Assembly: GCF_029784135.1 (NCBI RefSeq)
Contig: NC_073746.1
Coordinates: 54,410,097 to 54,474,096 of the forward strand
Reading direction: 5' to 3'
Origin: Toxorhynchites rutilus septentrionalis
Taxonomy: Eukaryota; Arthropoda; Insecta; Diptera; Culicidae
DNA length: 64,000 nt
The position numbers and the translations under genes were made by a program. A model generated the notes under the pieces. That model was not told the origin of the DNA. It did no database searches and saw nothing but the letters and a program-made list of their open reading frames with translations. Shown in pieces: positions 10,851-25,893 of this stretch; the first letter of the stretch is position 1, and every line of letters begins with the position of its first letter.

Positions 10851-11340
10851 TGTATTTCGCTGCTACTCTGGTTGCCCGTTTTGGTCGGTACGATTTGAGG
10901 AGCACAAAATGGACCAATCAAAAATGGGCACATAGTGCATTTGGACAATGCTTGATATTTCACAATTATTCAATTATTTATCTCAAGAAAAATGAAATGT
11001 TATTCGTTATGATAGATGCGTAGATATATTTCCTATCAATTGATGCAAAAACCTTTGCGATCCATTGAGAAATGCTCGAGTTATAAGCGTTCCAAATCTT
11101 GCATTTTTTCCTACTTGTTCAGTGCCTAGATTTTCGTTTCACCCCCTATATCTTCCGGTTAGACGTAGTCCTACGTCAAAATACTTATTGTATAAATATA
11201 TTCATAAATTCGACTAGGAAGAAGTAAAATGTTGTAAAGCATCCGAAACTATTTCTATTTTATCATTTTGTAACTGTACGTCCCAGTCAGTCAGCCCCTA
11301 GGGACCGACGCGGGACTCAACGTATTAAACTCAGAGTTTT
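10851..11340. repeat. Dispersed repeat, copy 2
   Basis: 10870-11187 matches 120-430. The right part, ending CGCGGGACTCAACGTATTAAAC, matches 6371-6560 in inverse orientation. It is an unclassified interspersed family seen three times in this window. Confidence 0.6.
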
Positions 11341-13835
11341 CGCCATTATGTTTGTGTAAACCTCATATTTCTATGCTATACGTCACGGAAAAGAGGCATA
11401 TAAAGATAGAATCAAATTCGTTTTAAATAATAAAAATAATTCTAATAAAATTCTGATAGTAACGTACGAATTTGAACAATAATGTCCGCTATTAAAACCG
11501 GCTCAACTCTGCACATTTTACAGCACTCCTGAACGCAATCCCATAATGTATGCATCCTGGATAGTTCACCCTTCAAAACCGCAGCAATACAGCCCTAACC
11601 CCCTAATACGAAAATCGATTTCACTTACGTCAGCAGCAATGGAACAACCAAGAGACGCGGTTCCAGAAGCTGACACCGCAAGAATAAATGCATCACTGAA
11701 CGACGCCCCGTCCCCTTCTGAACCGAAAATGGGTACACGAACTTAATTAGTCATTGTCCCTTTTACATTTTCCGTCCATTTCTGCATACACTCGAAGCTG
11801 TCATGTGGAAAGTGCAAGCAAAAGAAACACCAGGTTTAGGACAGGACCTACAGGGTCCTGCCGAAGAACAATGAGGCGCCTTAATTGAAATCGAGAATAT
11901 ATGTGCGACGGCGGGAACAAACGCGGATTATATGCGCATACATCACGCGAAGTGAATAATGCAGTCTCTGATAAAGTGATAGCATTTCGTGAGAGTGCAA
12001 AACGACAATTTGCTGTGCTTTTTCAGAGGCACATTCGTGCACCATTCCCGAGCGCTACCTGACTAAAGGCGATTAATCAGTTTAACGCTGTTATTGATTA
12101 GTCTGCTTCCGCTTCCTTTTTATTCCTTGAAGGAAATTTTCATGCTGAGTTGCAAAATAGAAGAACAGAATAATCCTAGGAAGGAGACAGGGGAAGCTAA
12201 TAAATGAAAGCCGGATTGAGGATGAAGAAGTCAGTGTTGTTGATAGGGTAAGGAAACTGTTGGTGTGCTTCACTGAATATCTATGGATATTATCTGTGCA
12301 CTCGCATGGATTGGACGCACGTGGCACGCAGGAAAAAGGGAAAGGTAAAGAAAGAGAGGGTGAGCGAGTAAACAAAACAGACAATTCTTTGGCAATGGCG
12401 CAGAATCAACCGATAAGTTTACACCAAAATTTCCAAGGCGACCGAAGGTTGATAAACAGAAGCATGTAAAAAGGACTTTTCTTATATTGATGAAGGAATG
12501 TTTAGTGTGATCAAATGATTTTTTTATTACCTGCAGAACATTCTGAAATGCAGGATTAGGCCCTATGTGCCGACAGCCACAACAATGTATTTGTAATGTA
12601 ATTAAATTCACACGGAAGCTAGCCGTCTAGCCGTCTGAGCCGCTATCGTTCGTCGTTATCCATTCTATATCCATTTCTACAAACCCATCCTGCAAATGTA
12701 CGGTCTAAATTCGATTCCCCATTTATATGCTGCATGCCTTTCTGTTTTCATACAGTGGCCGATCGCATTTGTAGATAATTCATTAACACAGCTGTCAGAC
12801 CCTAGAACGGGGAGAGTGAGTCCTGTTTCTCCAAGCCTATATAATAGGGCCTCCAGCAATTCTTTTGATTACAAAAGATAATCTACAAAAAATGCACATT
12901 TTGGCGAAAAAAATTATACGCTAACGAGGATTCTATAATGAATTCTTATCTTTACACAATGGCATACTGGCATAAATTTCATCAAATATGAAATTTGCGG
13001 CGTAGAATTTAGTATGCAAATGTCGAATGTCCTGTTTCACACACTTCTCCGTGTCGCTGTCGCTAAACTTGAAGTTCACAATGAAACATCAATTCACGGG
13101 TTACAAACACTGACCATATGACTGCTGTTCGTGCGCGGGATATCCTTCAACAGGAGCAGCGACAGCTAATTACGCCTCAAGTGGCCCATATCCGAAGGGG
13201 TCTCAAATTACAGAAATTTTCCCCATATTTAGAACCGAAGGACTAATTATCATTACCATTTAACGGCGAATGGTTTACTTGTTTTGAGCAGACATTATGT
13301 GACTCACTTTGAGGATCATGTTTCGAAATGGGAACGAAAATACAATACGTTGTTGTTTTTGGGTGGGATTTAAATGTTAGCATTGCGTTGGTGTCTTTTT
13401 GCTCCTACAGAGTCCTACAAAAGAAGGAAAAAAAGTAAAACGAGACAGAAGGGTACAGAAATTATAATCAAGAACGGCAAGGTAAGGTATTGAATTCGCC
13501 CTGTGCGTGTCAGGTCATCGATGCGTTTGACGTTTCGCTCAAATGTGGAATTCAATTTATTCCACAAATGTACATTTGCGTTGTCTGTCTCTGTGGGTTA
13601 TCTATAAAAAACTTTCATTTTTGCAGCGAAAGGGGTGGAACTGTTTTTGCTTCTGCCCGTTCCTTGCACGAATTATAGAATTGAATTGAAATTAGTTTCC
13701 TTTTCTTTGGATGGTTTCTTTTTCTTTTAAGAAAACGAGATGGTTTGATCAAATTGCGCGTTACGAACAAGACCAGCTGTTTTGTTGACATCAGCGGAGG
13801 AGACTACAACTCAAATATCCCCTCAGTAAATAAAC
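11341..13835. other. Noncoding stretch, nothing recognised
   Basis: Several short overlapping ORFs on both strands (for example 12091-12611 minus, 12677-12881 both strands) have no recognisable domain and shadow each other. No RNA gene or element ends were identified. Confidence 0.5.
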
Positions 13836-14597
13836 AAGCAGAAAGCAGAGAAGTCCATTAGCGCGATAGCGAGAATAATGCCGAATAACGCAAGACCTTG
13901 CAGTAGCAAAAGACGTCTTCTGGCTGCTGTATCCTCGTCCATACTGCGGTATGGAGCACCAGCCTGGTCTGCGGCTCTCGAAACCCATCGGAATCGTAGA
14001 AAACTGGACCGTACGTTTCGGCTCATGGCGATGCGAGTGGCGAGCGCGTATAGGACGATCTCGTTGGAGGCAGTCTGCGTTATCGCCGGCATGATCCCGA
14101 TTGGCATCACTCTGGCGGAAGACGGAGAGTGCTACAGACTGAAGGAAATCAGAGGTATCCGGAAAACAGCGAAAGTAGAATCACTCTTGAAGTGGCAGCA
14201 GGAATGGGACTCGGCGGAGAAAGGTAGGTGGACGTATGGGCTCATACCGGTACTATCGACCTGGCTGAACAGGAAGCACGGGGAGGTGAATTTTCATCTG
14301 ACACAGTTCCTGTCTGGACATGGCTGCTTCAGGCTATATTTGCACCGGTTCGGGCACGCAACGTCGCCACTCTGTCCGGAGTGTGAAGACGTGGAGGAAA
14401 CACCAGAACACGTGGTATTCGAGTGTCCCAGGTTCACCGCAAGACGCGAGGGGCTGCCTGCCCTTCATGCCGGGAACATAGTGGAGGAAATGTGTCGCGA
14501 GGAGGGCACCTGGAACGCTGTGAACAGTGTAATCGTGCACATCATGTCCGAGCTACAGCGGAAGTGGAGGGTCGACCAGCGTGGTAATAACCCCTGA
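13836..14597 (+). pseudogene. C-terminal part of R1-clade retrotransposon ORF2
   Basis: About 250 residues are open to a stop at 14597. The segment ARIMPNNARPCSSKRRLLAA, followed by SILRYGAPAW, is the characteristic region just after the reverse transcriptase core in R1-clade non-LTR elements. Near the end CPECEDVEETPEHVVFEC forms the CX2CX8HX4C zinc knuckle found at the C-terminus of these ORF2 proteins. Endonuclease and the catalytic reverse transcriptase motifs are missing, so the insertion is 5'-truncated, the usual outcome of target-primed reverse transcription. The frame reaches back to about 13830, so the ATG at 13878 is not a true start. The copy looks recent because this part is undamaged. 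Confidence 0.85.
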
Positions 14598-14639
14598 CCG
14601 TAGAAGAGAAACAACTGCGAGGGCTGCTGCAACGGACTG

Positions 14640-15244
14640 TACCCCACGAGAGTCGCTGTGACGGAGTGCGCGTTATGTTGGAGGGCACTGCCTAATCGGC
14701 GCTCCGTTGGGAAGAGAAATCCTGCGAGGGTGGCTGTGACGGGGCGCGCGTCAAGTTGGAGGGCGCTTCCTAATCGGTTCACGTCTCGGCAGGTGAGAAA
14801 CCCCCCGAGGGTGGCTGTGACGGGTTGCGCGTCAAGCTGGAGGGCAATTCCTAATCGGTACACGTCTCGACGGGTAAGCGGAATCTGGAGAGCAGGACAA
14901 CAAAAGGCTGGCAATGCCTGTTGGTGGATTGGATGGAGGAACACTGCGAGGGTCGTCTAGACGAAGCGAGCGCCTAGGAGGGCGTCATCAAATCGGTGTG
15001 TACCCCACGAGAGCTGCTGTGACGGAGTGCGCGTTATGTTGGAGGGCACTGCCTAATCGGTGCTCCGTTGGGAAGAGAAATCCTGCGAGGGTGGCTGTGA
15101 CGGGGCGCGCGTCAAGTTGGAGGGCGTTTCCTAATCGGTTCACGTCTCGACAGGTGAGAAACCCCGCGAGGGTGACTGTGACGGGTTGCGCGTCAAGTTG
15201 GAGGGCAACTCCTAATCGGTACACGTCTCGACGGGTAAAAGGAA
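14640..15244 (+). repeat. Tandem repeats in the R1 element 3' UTR
   Basis: Two near-identical blocks (14640-14883 and 15001-15244, offset 361 bp) each contain three diverged units of about 80 bp built on GCGAGGGTGGCTGTGACGGG, a TTGGAGGGC core and CCTAATCGGTTCACGTCTCG. The units lack stops in several frames, which produces long ORFs on both strands that are not genes. Confidence 0.9.
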
Positions 15245-15817
15245 TCCTTTGCAACGGATGTGCGCGGCGGAGTACAACGGATTCGTAAATGAGATATACA
15301 GAGAAAAAGGGAAGGATCAACGCTAGTTAGCGTTGAAAACTCGAGAAGTGCTTGAGCACAGCCGCCCCCTGAAGTAGTCGCCTAGATGTGGTCCCGGGGG
15401 GAATGAGGCTACGAGTAGAGGGCTTGGTTTTTGTGGGTGCGATCCCCACTCGACGTCTGGGTTATCCCTTCCCAGATAAGGCTGGAAGAGCGTTCCTCAC
15501 CTCTATAAAAAAAAAAAACACCAAGTTTCACCTAGATCGGCGAAACCGAATCGGTTTGACAAGATTCTTTTTTTTATCCCATTTGTTTATTTTAGGCTCA
15601 TTAGCATTTTAGCTGTAACAGAACCGAATTTTAATCGTGTACATGTCACATGTTTATCATATCTATAAATAGTACATTACACAGTTGCCATTTTTTCGAC
15701 GTAAGAGCATTCCTTCTATACCATATGGGACATTACACAGTAGCCATTGAGGCGTAAGAGTATTCTTTCTGTTCTTCCATTATCCACAGTTAGACCACCG
15801 GACAGTCAAGAACAGTT

Positions 15818-16062
15818 GATATTATCATTATTATGTTATTTATAGCGCAACAGCCCGATGTTTTTCTTGTTGCAAGCAGAGCTTGCATATGGATAGAGAG
15901 AGGCCAGGATTACGACACTGAATCAATCTCCATCGCTGATGATTGTTGCGTGGTCGAAGTTATTCTGTAACAACACAAAGATGGTCAATGAGGGCCCTGA
16001 GTTTTGAACCTACGATCGATCGCTTACTATCGAATGCGCAACCAATGTGGCTACGAAAATCC
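15818..16062 (-). mobile_element. tRNA-derived SINE
   Basis: On the minus strand GTAGCCACATTGGTTGCGC resembles a tRNA A box and GATCGTAGGTTCAAAACTC a B box (15999-16017), at normal tRNA-like spacing. An unrelated body and an AT-rich tail with repeated ATA units end near 15818. This architecture is that of a pol III-transcribed SINE; it does not fold as an intact tRNA. Confidence 0.65.
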
Positions 16063-16254
16063 CCCAACCAAGATTCTTAATAACAGCAAAATTTCGGATC
16101 ATGAAACAATCGACATAATTCAAGATCGTTTCGGAGCAAACTAATTACCATTGGAGAACAATTGGATTACATGCCTTTTTCATGAGGCTGCCAAAAATCT
16201 AGAAGAAGCACTTTGCTTTGGGTGAGAAAGAATTTGATTCTTTTTAAAACTGAG

Positions 16255-16477
16255 GGGAAAGTTCAAAAGATGAAATTTTTATTGTAATGACAAGTCTCGG
16301 TAGAAGTTACAGGAACTTATATTAAAATTTATATTTTAAATTGTGAACTGCCAATTAGAACATATAAAGAGTTCTATGATTGAACCCACGAATGTTCGCT
16401 TAGTCAGAAAACGTGAATGCTCGAAAGAATTCATATAAAAAAATGGGCGGGACGAAGGTCGCCGGATCAGCTAGTTA
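16255..16477 (+). mobile_element. End fragment of the GGCGGGACGAAG element family (copy C, plus orientation)
   Basis: The fragment ends GGGCGGGACGAAGGTCGCCGG followed by ATCAGCTAGT, matching the ends of the larger copies at 23378-24840 and 47747-49165. The preceding 200 bp also align with 24640-24838, including ATGAACTTGCGTTTAGT-type and AACGTGAATG words. No coding sequence. Confidence 0.65.
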
Positions 16478-16489
16478 TAATATAAATTT

Positions 16490-17300
16490 ACTTTCAGACA
16501 TAATTTTCGCTCAAGATTCTTGAGTCACTTGCAAACATGTTTTTCAGTTACATTTTCATGTTTGATACAGAAAAGGAAATTTTCATTCATATTTTTTTTC
16601 AAAGCGCGTTTTTTTTTTGAAATTCTAATGACATTTTCGATTCAAACAAACTTAACACGAAGTTTAATTAACGCGAAATCCAATTGGACTAACAACGATG
16701 TTATTGTAGAACATATGGGAACAAACTTTTTTTCGAACTCTCTCGCTCAAAGCACATTTAGCCTTCCTTTTTATTTTTATGGATAGAACATTTCCATTTT
16801 TATTGATAGGAGTGTGTGATTTCACTTGAAAATCCATTTCTACTTTCGATCAAAGATCAATTTCGTTAGCGCAAACATCGAATGGACTAATAGCGATTAT
16901 TACGATGTAATTGTGAAACATATGGGAATTCAAGTTTTCAGAGTTTTCGAAAATTTTCTGATTTACGATTTACGATTTTTGAGACGAACACAATAAAATA
17001 GAGACGGCTCAAATTGGACCATCCCTTTTTCGGATTTTGCGCTTACAAACATATTTGGCTTTCCATTTTTCTTTATATTGATAGATTGTAAAACATATGA
17101 AAATTCAGCTTTCCGAATTTTCCGACCTTCTTTCAGAGCTTTCCGCAAATGTTTCAATTTTTCTCCATAATATTGATCTACGGGCAGATACGAATAAAAC
17201 GAAATAAAGATGGCTCAAATTGGACGATTCCTTGCTCGGGTTTCGCGCTTAGCAACACATTTGGCATTCCATTTTCATTTAACTAGATGATAAATGGCAA
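16490..17300 (-). repeat. Internal region of the same family in opposite orientation
   Basis: Starting with TTTCAGACATAATTTTCGCTC, this aligns with 47930-48180 of the inverse copy, so copy C consists of two pieces placed head to head. Diverged units about 200 bp apart repeat the words GGCTCAAATTGGAC and AACATATGGGAA. ORFs here are chance. Confidence 0.55.
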
Positions 17301-18342
17301 GACACCGTATCACTTACAGAATAATGTAACTTACGGAAGAAATATACACCAATACAATACTAGGCAAGCAAGAGACCTCTGAACCATGAACTTCCGGATG
17401 TCTTGCACCCAACACTCGATTTTTTATGAATGGTACCGATTGTATAATACACTGCACCGTGAAGCAAAGGTAACGACAAACCTCAGAATATTCCGTAATA
17501 TTTGTGTCAAGTTTTCAAAGAGTGATTTGGGATTGTGACTTGTTCGATAGTCAGTGTTATTGTGTAGCCTGACGAAGTAATGATCGATGGATTCTCACTT
17601 TTGTATTTGTTTGTCCATGTGTTTGTGTTTTACTTTTGTCTGACTATAATAATTATGGTATTCAGTTTATTTGTAGTTTTTTAATTGTTAGTTAATTTAA
17701 AAATATTGTGAAGTCTACAACAGTTTGAGCATCGATCGCGTTGACAGATACATATGCAAAAAAAAAAGGAATTTCCAAGAGTAATGAACATCATTTCGAA
17801 GGGTCCAATGTAGGAAAACGAAGTAATGATTGATTCACGGATTAAATAAATCGGTGTCAGAGGATCGATTTTTGCTGAATCGATCTTTGAAAATCGAATG
17901 CCTATTTTCCAATTTATTTACATATTCTATATAAGCGTTGTCTTTTCTTTAAACGGAATCATTTAATTAAAAAAATCAATTGGAAGTTATTATTAGAAAT
18001 TCAACAACTGATATTCATCCAGAACTCCGCTGACGATATTCGCATAAAATCAAATCGTGCCATAAGTCTGGAATTTAATCGAAATCTTGGTAGTAGTCCA
18101 AGTTCAAGAAAAGAACGTTTCGGTTGGACCTAATGTCACCATCCAATTTCGTGAGAATTTTCACTGTCAACCACTTGTTTTGACCAAACTAAACTACTTC
18201 TTCTTAATTTACGACCACTAATTTGACAATCTTGAATTTTTGGAGTACAAAGAATCGATCCAAAAAATCGGAAATCGGATAGGAAGAGATCGATCTTCTA
18301 AATATCGATCCAAGATCACCCAATCCTAGGTCAGTGTGGAAA
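17301..18342. other. Noncoding stretch, nothing recognised
   Basis: AT-rich with poly-A runs. No ORF above 60 codons with a recognisable domain and no RNA gene. Confidence 0.5.
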
Positions 18343-18646
18343 CTAGAATGAAGCTAGGGATAGCCCAACCTGAATACTCGTAACATTATCTGTTAAGTAC
18401 ATGGTTATAACGAGATTTTTCAAGGTTGTGGCAGATCTGATTACAAATTCCGATATACACGTTTGTCCTTTAGCTATGTAAAACCTGAAATGTCAGTGAA
18501 ACTCATCTGAAGGGTCTAATGAGGAAACTGGGATGACAGCCCAACTGGAATACTCGTAAACATATTTGTTAAGTAAATGTTTATAACGAGATTTTTTTCT
18601 GGGTTGTGGCAGATTTGAATACGAGTTCCAGTATACATGTTTGTAC
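18343..18646 (+). repeat. Two-copy tandem repeat, about 178-bp period
   Basis: GATAGCCCAACCTGAATACTCG at about 18359 recurs as GACAGCCCAACTGGAATACTCG at about 18535. Shared downstream words are TTATAACGAGATTTTT, GTTGTGGCAGAT and ACATGTTTGT-like segments. No function is evident. Confidence 0.7.
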
Positions 18647-21600
18647 CACGTTTATGGAGGGCCGAAGGTATTGGCTAGAATCAGGCTTGGGATTTGCTCA
18701 GCTGTCTGGACTCGAGAGCGATCGTATTAACAGACCGTTATGGGGAATCTAGTAAAGCGGGAAGTGTTTGTAAATTCACGGCTGATACGGACATAAGTAT
18801 TGGGTTCAATTCTCAATCTTATAAGTATTTTTTCGAGATGGAAATTTTCTTTACATGCCATGGACGGAATGTACTCACGTGATGCCTTAATATGTTCGTT
18901 TGGTAAAATTCCTATGTCTATGAGAACCAGTCCGTTTTTTTATTACTATGTCTAACTGGTTCAGTTTGATGCTATAAACGAAAGTTCTTATATTTAATTA
19001 ACTTCAAGATAACTCGTCCATTCCCTACAAAATGAGGTGAGACAAATTCCATTATTCGGAAGTGATACACAAACCGAAATAGTGTTGGACGAGGTGTATA
19101 AGCCCAAAACGAGACTATGTTGAAAAACAGCAAGATTTACCCAAACAATTAAGTAGTTTTAATTTTTTCACGAACTTTTCAAATGACCCTCGTATATTTA
19201 TTCAAATGGGTTTGATCGAACTCGTGCCTTCACCTAAATCAAATCCCACATTCTTCCTTCCCACTCGAGCGGAATGTTTATTTTGTTTGTCCCAAGCACC
19301 AAAAATATGTTACAAACATCGAACCGGCACGTCGTAAATCCGGAGTGATTATAACCGCTCGAATTAAAAACAATAAACGCCAGTTTTCTCGAACTTCCCC
19401 AATCCCCCACTTAAGTTTTGTATGTTTTTCATCTTTTAATCGAACGTCAAAAAAAGGCACGGAATTCTCACATCCGAATTTTTCTTAAAACGCACATATT
19501 TGCATACAGCTTCCGGAGTGTTTACAATACTCGCGATGGATTCGAATGTGTTTTTGATTTGGCACGCCCGGCTTTTAAGTTTGTTCCTCTTGAGGCACGA
19601 CCGTTTCAAGTGGCAGACGATGTCGATGGTTGATATTTTAATGTGTTTATGTTGCCAATTGAAATATGGCCCCGACCGTGGGTTTCTGTCCGGTAAAAAC
19701 GATAAAATATAATCCAAGTTTTTGTAACGATGATATACTAGCTGTGGGTGTTCGATCATTGAGTGCCAGTGAATCACTCCATCCCGGGAGAAGTGTTCCT
19801 TCTCGATAAATCATTCGGAAAAGTTTTGTTCCCGCGTGAGAACGTCGCGGAATGTATGCATACACATGCTCTCTGAATTATGAGCAGCATCGCGTGCCAC
19901 ACATCTTTGTTGTGGCTGGCTTTGATTACATGTCGACAGACGGCATTTGCCGGATTCGGCTATATTTGTGCAGGAACGCAATCCCATTTCGGGTCTATTT
20001 TTGGAACCGGCACGTTCCGATCAGATCAATTTGTGTTGTCGGCGTTGGAAGTAGATCGAGCATACATTTAGTCATCGATGCAAAGTATATAAATGCCGTT
20101 GAGGGTTCGGTAGCAGTGTATAATACTGGAAAAAATCTATAAGGGCGCTATATATTGTATTTAATTTGCGTATGCGTATGGTATTTAAATTAATAATTAG
20201 CCTGTATATTCTAGACATATGACTTTACGTTGTTTTTTTCTTATTTCCGGGTAAGATTCTATAGACACTCAATTACATACAATCGCGAATGGCAAAATAT
20301 GCATATTTCTTCAAAATAAATATACTTATTCGAAAAATTTCACGTCACATGAATTCAGTACGCATGTCAACTGGACATGCTTCGATAACATTTAAGTTGT
20401 TTCTACATATTCATAAATTAACCAACATAGTAAAGGTTATCAGAAAATATAAAAAATGAAATGATATTAATTCATTCAATATATCACTTAGATTATTTGA
20501 ATTAATATTGTCTTTCTGAGGAAATAAATCAATGTTCTGTAAGGATTGAAATGTTCAAGAAAATCTATGCTAAACATACACTATATCTGGAAAAATTGCG
20601 AATATGTTATGATTTTGAAACATCAAAATATTGGTAGCGAAACTAAGGAATGAGTATTTTCCTCGAGTAGATAGATTTATTTGATTCAAGTCTTTTTTCT
20701 AAAGGCGTATGAATTTTACTTACAAAAATCTAGCTGGGAAAACTGTGGTACAACGCATTCATTCGACTGTGATTAATTGGGTAAAAATTCACTTCAGTTG
20801 AACACATCAAAAACACCACGAACGAGACTGAAACAAAATGACAAATCACAATGAAAATATCCACTGGCAATGTCACAAAGGTCAAGGAGTTTTGTAGGAG
20901 AGAATATTGCAACACCATTTTCATTGGCAACACCTTTTCTTTGAGTTTTGAGTTGATGGATCGACACAAATTATTCGTTCGCTTCGATTATTAGTTGCGT
21001 AATAATCGTTTGTATAAAACATTTGTTGCAACAATTAATAGATTGATCGAACGATTATCGGACATCACTATGCACTGCATGATTTTGGCGTGTTGCCAAA
21101 ATCTAACGGGTAGTGTATACTCAAAATCACAAACATTCGGAAGCAAAATGAATAAATGTTTATCGCTAACTCACAGTTACTGATCATCACAGATCCTTGG
21201 TATTTCAACTGAATAAAGCTCATTAGTGGCAAAATCAGATCAGGTTCTAGCATAATGGAATATTGTCATCTGTCGGGAAATTCGTCCCTTCAGCACATCA
21301 ACAGGCGAAGTTCAAAAGCAGCATGAAGCATGACCGATGTCATCAGTACACAGATTAAAGGATCATAAGTAGTAGGGGGATTCAGCTCGGCGTGGGCTTA
21401 TGAAGCTCAACTGCATTCTGTGCAGTTTGCATTTTATTATCGATGACACGTGCCGTTTGCCGCGCTGTTTGATTTTGGGAAAAATTTCCGTTCTGTATAT
21501 TAATCTGGGTAATATTTTGGTTGATGTTGATCAGCTTTAAGCTTTGGGTTCGTTTATGTGGTGTTTTGATGTTACGTTTTCCTTTTTATACATACAACTA

Positions 21601-21720
21601 TCGGCTTGGGGTTTTCTAACGTCAAAATCACTGAACACCGTTATTTTCTGGAAAATGAAGACATTCTGGAATCGGTGTTTCAAACGAGACAAAAGTATTA
21701 ACTTCACCTTTATTGAAACC
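18647..21720. other. Noncoding stretch, nothing recognised
   Basis: The part at 19200-20140 is less AT-rich and carries overlapping ORFs on both strands (up to 113 residues, minus). None has a signal peptide or domain I recognise, and opposite frames are equally open. It may be conserved noncoding DNA; that cannot be judged without comparison. Confidence 0.45.
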
Positions 21721-21780
21721 GTAAACCTAACTAGAACTTCAACCAAGTACGTAAACCTAACTAGAACTTCAACCAAGTAC
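21721..21780 (+). repeat. Perfect 30-bp direct duplication
   Basis: A unit beginning GTAAACCTAACTAGAAC occurs twice in immediate succession, with no mismatch, which points to a recent slippage or duplication. Confidence 0.9.
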
Positions 21781-24840
<3,060 letters not shown>

Positions 24841-25550
24841 AATTGTGCAAATTACGTGACTATCATTTTCAATAAAATCACGGATATAAATTAAATTTCG
24901 AATATGTGCAGCTTCTAATGGCCATCACACCTGATACAATGTTTTAAAACATTCAAAAACAATAAACGTGTATTTTACGTGTACCTAGTTGTACACTCTA
25001 ATCTTATTGCTAGATTTTAACATTTCATGTAATATTTGTCCAGAATGGATCTGTTCTTCCAATTCACCGGGATCTGGTTTAAAATCCTTGAATGAATGCA
25101 TTCAAGGAAAGCGAAGTGATAATGAGATGGAACAATGGTTTCTCTAATTTCCTCGGTTTTTATTCCCACATCATTTGAACATGCGTTTGGTTGATTTATC
25201 TGTTGGGCATCAGTCGTTAAACCACCCAGAAAATACAACTGTACAGCATGTCATTCCGCACTTCCCTTACGAATCCTAAAATACAACCATCAGCACGAAG
25301 TTACATAAGTTTTGACCGCAAAGTTTGTCAGACTCAAACCCACGCGTCTTTCTTTTCTAATTAGTCTTCCTTTCTATGTTCACCTACCGGAAAATATGCA
25401 TCTTTCGCGGCTGCAAACATCACCATGTTTCTGAACTGTGCTACGTGAGCATCGAACTTCTCGTCGTCAATGTGTGCTGGAGTGTTTACTTGTTTGAAGT
25501 TCGTCGCGGTGTATATGCTTGTACGATGGTGGTGTGTCTAACAGTGGAAG
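24841..25550. other. Noncoding stretch upstream of a candidate promoter
   Basis: No domain-bearing ORF. The right part (25380-25550) is less AT-rich and leads into the TATA box at 25551. Confidence 0.45.
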
Positions 25551-25586
25551 TATAAAAGAAAATGAAAATTTATTTAACATCACAGA
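25551..25586 (+). promoter_or_regulatory. Candidate TATA-box promoter
   Basis: TATAAAAG at 25551-25558 is a strong TATA box. A start at about 25582 (ATCACAG) would be 31 bp from the first T of the box, the normal metazoan spacing, though the initiator match is only fair. It lies 156 bp upstream of a short ORF with a signal-peptide-like start. Confidence 0.4.
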
Positions 25587-25737
25587 AGCGGACTTCCACT
25601 GCTGAGTTCAGCTGCTTTCGGTTTTTCTAAAGTGCAGAGAACGTCTCCGGTTTACTTGCTCCTGAAGTGTGTCTCAATTATTCCGCTTATAAATTTGTGC
25701 GGGTAGCGAGCAAGACTGTTTTCACCTGGTGGTCACG

Positions 25738-25893
25738 ATGCAACAAATTGACAATATTTATTTTATTGCCGTCTGCTTGACTTATTTACTCCACTTAAAA
25801 TCATATATTCTTGCTGTTAATGATTTTGCTTCATCATCACACTCTATTGGCTGTTATTCGAGAGTTTCAACGATCCCTGGAAAACGTAAATGA
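25738..25893 (+). CDS. Hypothetical small secreted peptide, 51 aa
   Basis: The ATG at 25738 opens a 51-codon frame ending in TGA at 25891. The N-terminus is hydrophobic (about residues 7-20, IYFIAVCLTYLLHL), as in a secretory signal peptide with possible cleavage near residue 26. The remainder is short, has a single Cys and ends in a basic PGKRK segment that could be a processing site. A TATA promoter stands in the right place upstream. No known neuropeptide or antimicrobial family is recognised. A GTATGT donor at 26054 and an acceptor ending at 26097 could bracket a 44-bp intron, shorter than usual for insects, so the real gene structure may differ. It could also be an upstream ORF in a leader exon of another gene, or chance. 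Confidence 0.25.
   Translation: MQQIDNIYFIAVCLTYLLHLKSYILAVNDFASSSHSIGCYSRVSTIPGKRK

Larger units (their letters stand above)
13836..15519 (+). mobile_element. 5'-truncated R1-clade non-LTR retrotransposon
   Basis: It comprises the ORF2 tail (to 14597), a repetitive 3' UTR (14598-15244), a unique 3' segment and an A-rich tail at about 15507-15519. Base composition is distinctly more GC-rich than flanking DNA. Target-site duplications were not identified. The 5' edge is approximate. Confidence 0.8.

Noticed and set aside
14465..15320. ORFs of 100-159 codons on both strands in the R1 3' UTR
   Set aside because: They arise from GC-rich tandem units lacking stops; both strands are equally open and products are repeats with no family match.
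19436..20142. Overlapping ORFs of 60-113 codons on both strands
   Set aside because: Mutually overlapping, no signal or domain, no splice-consistent continuation.
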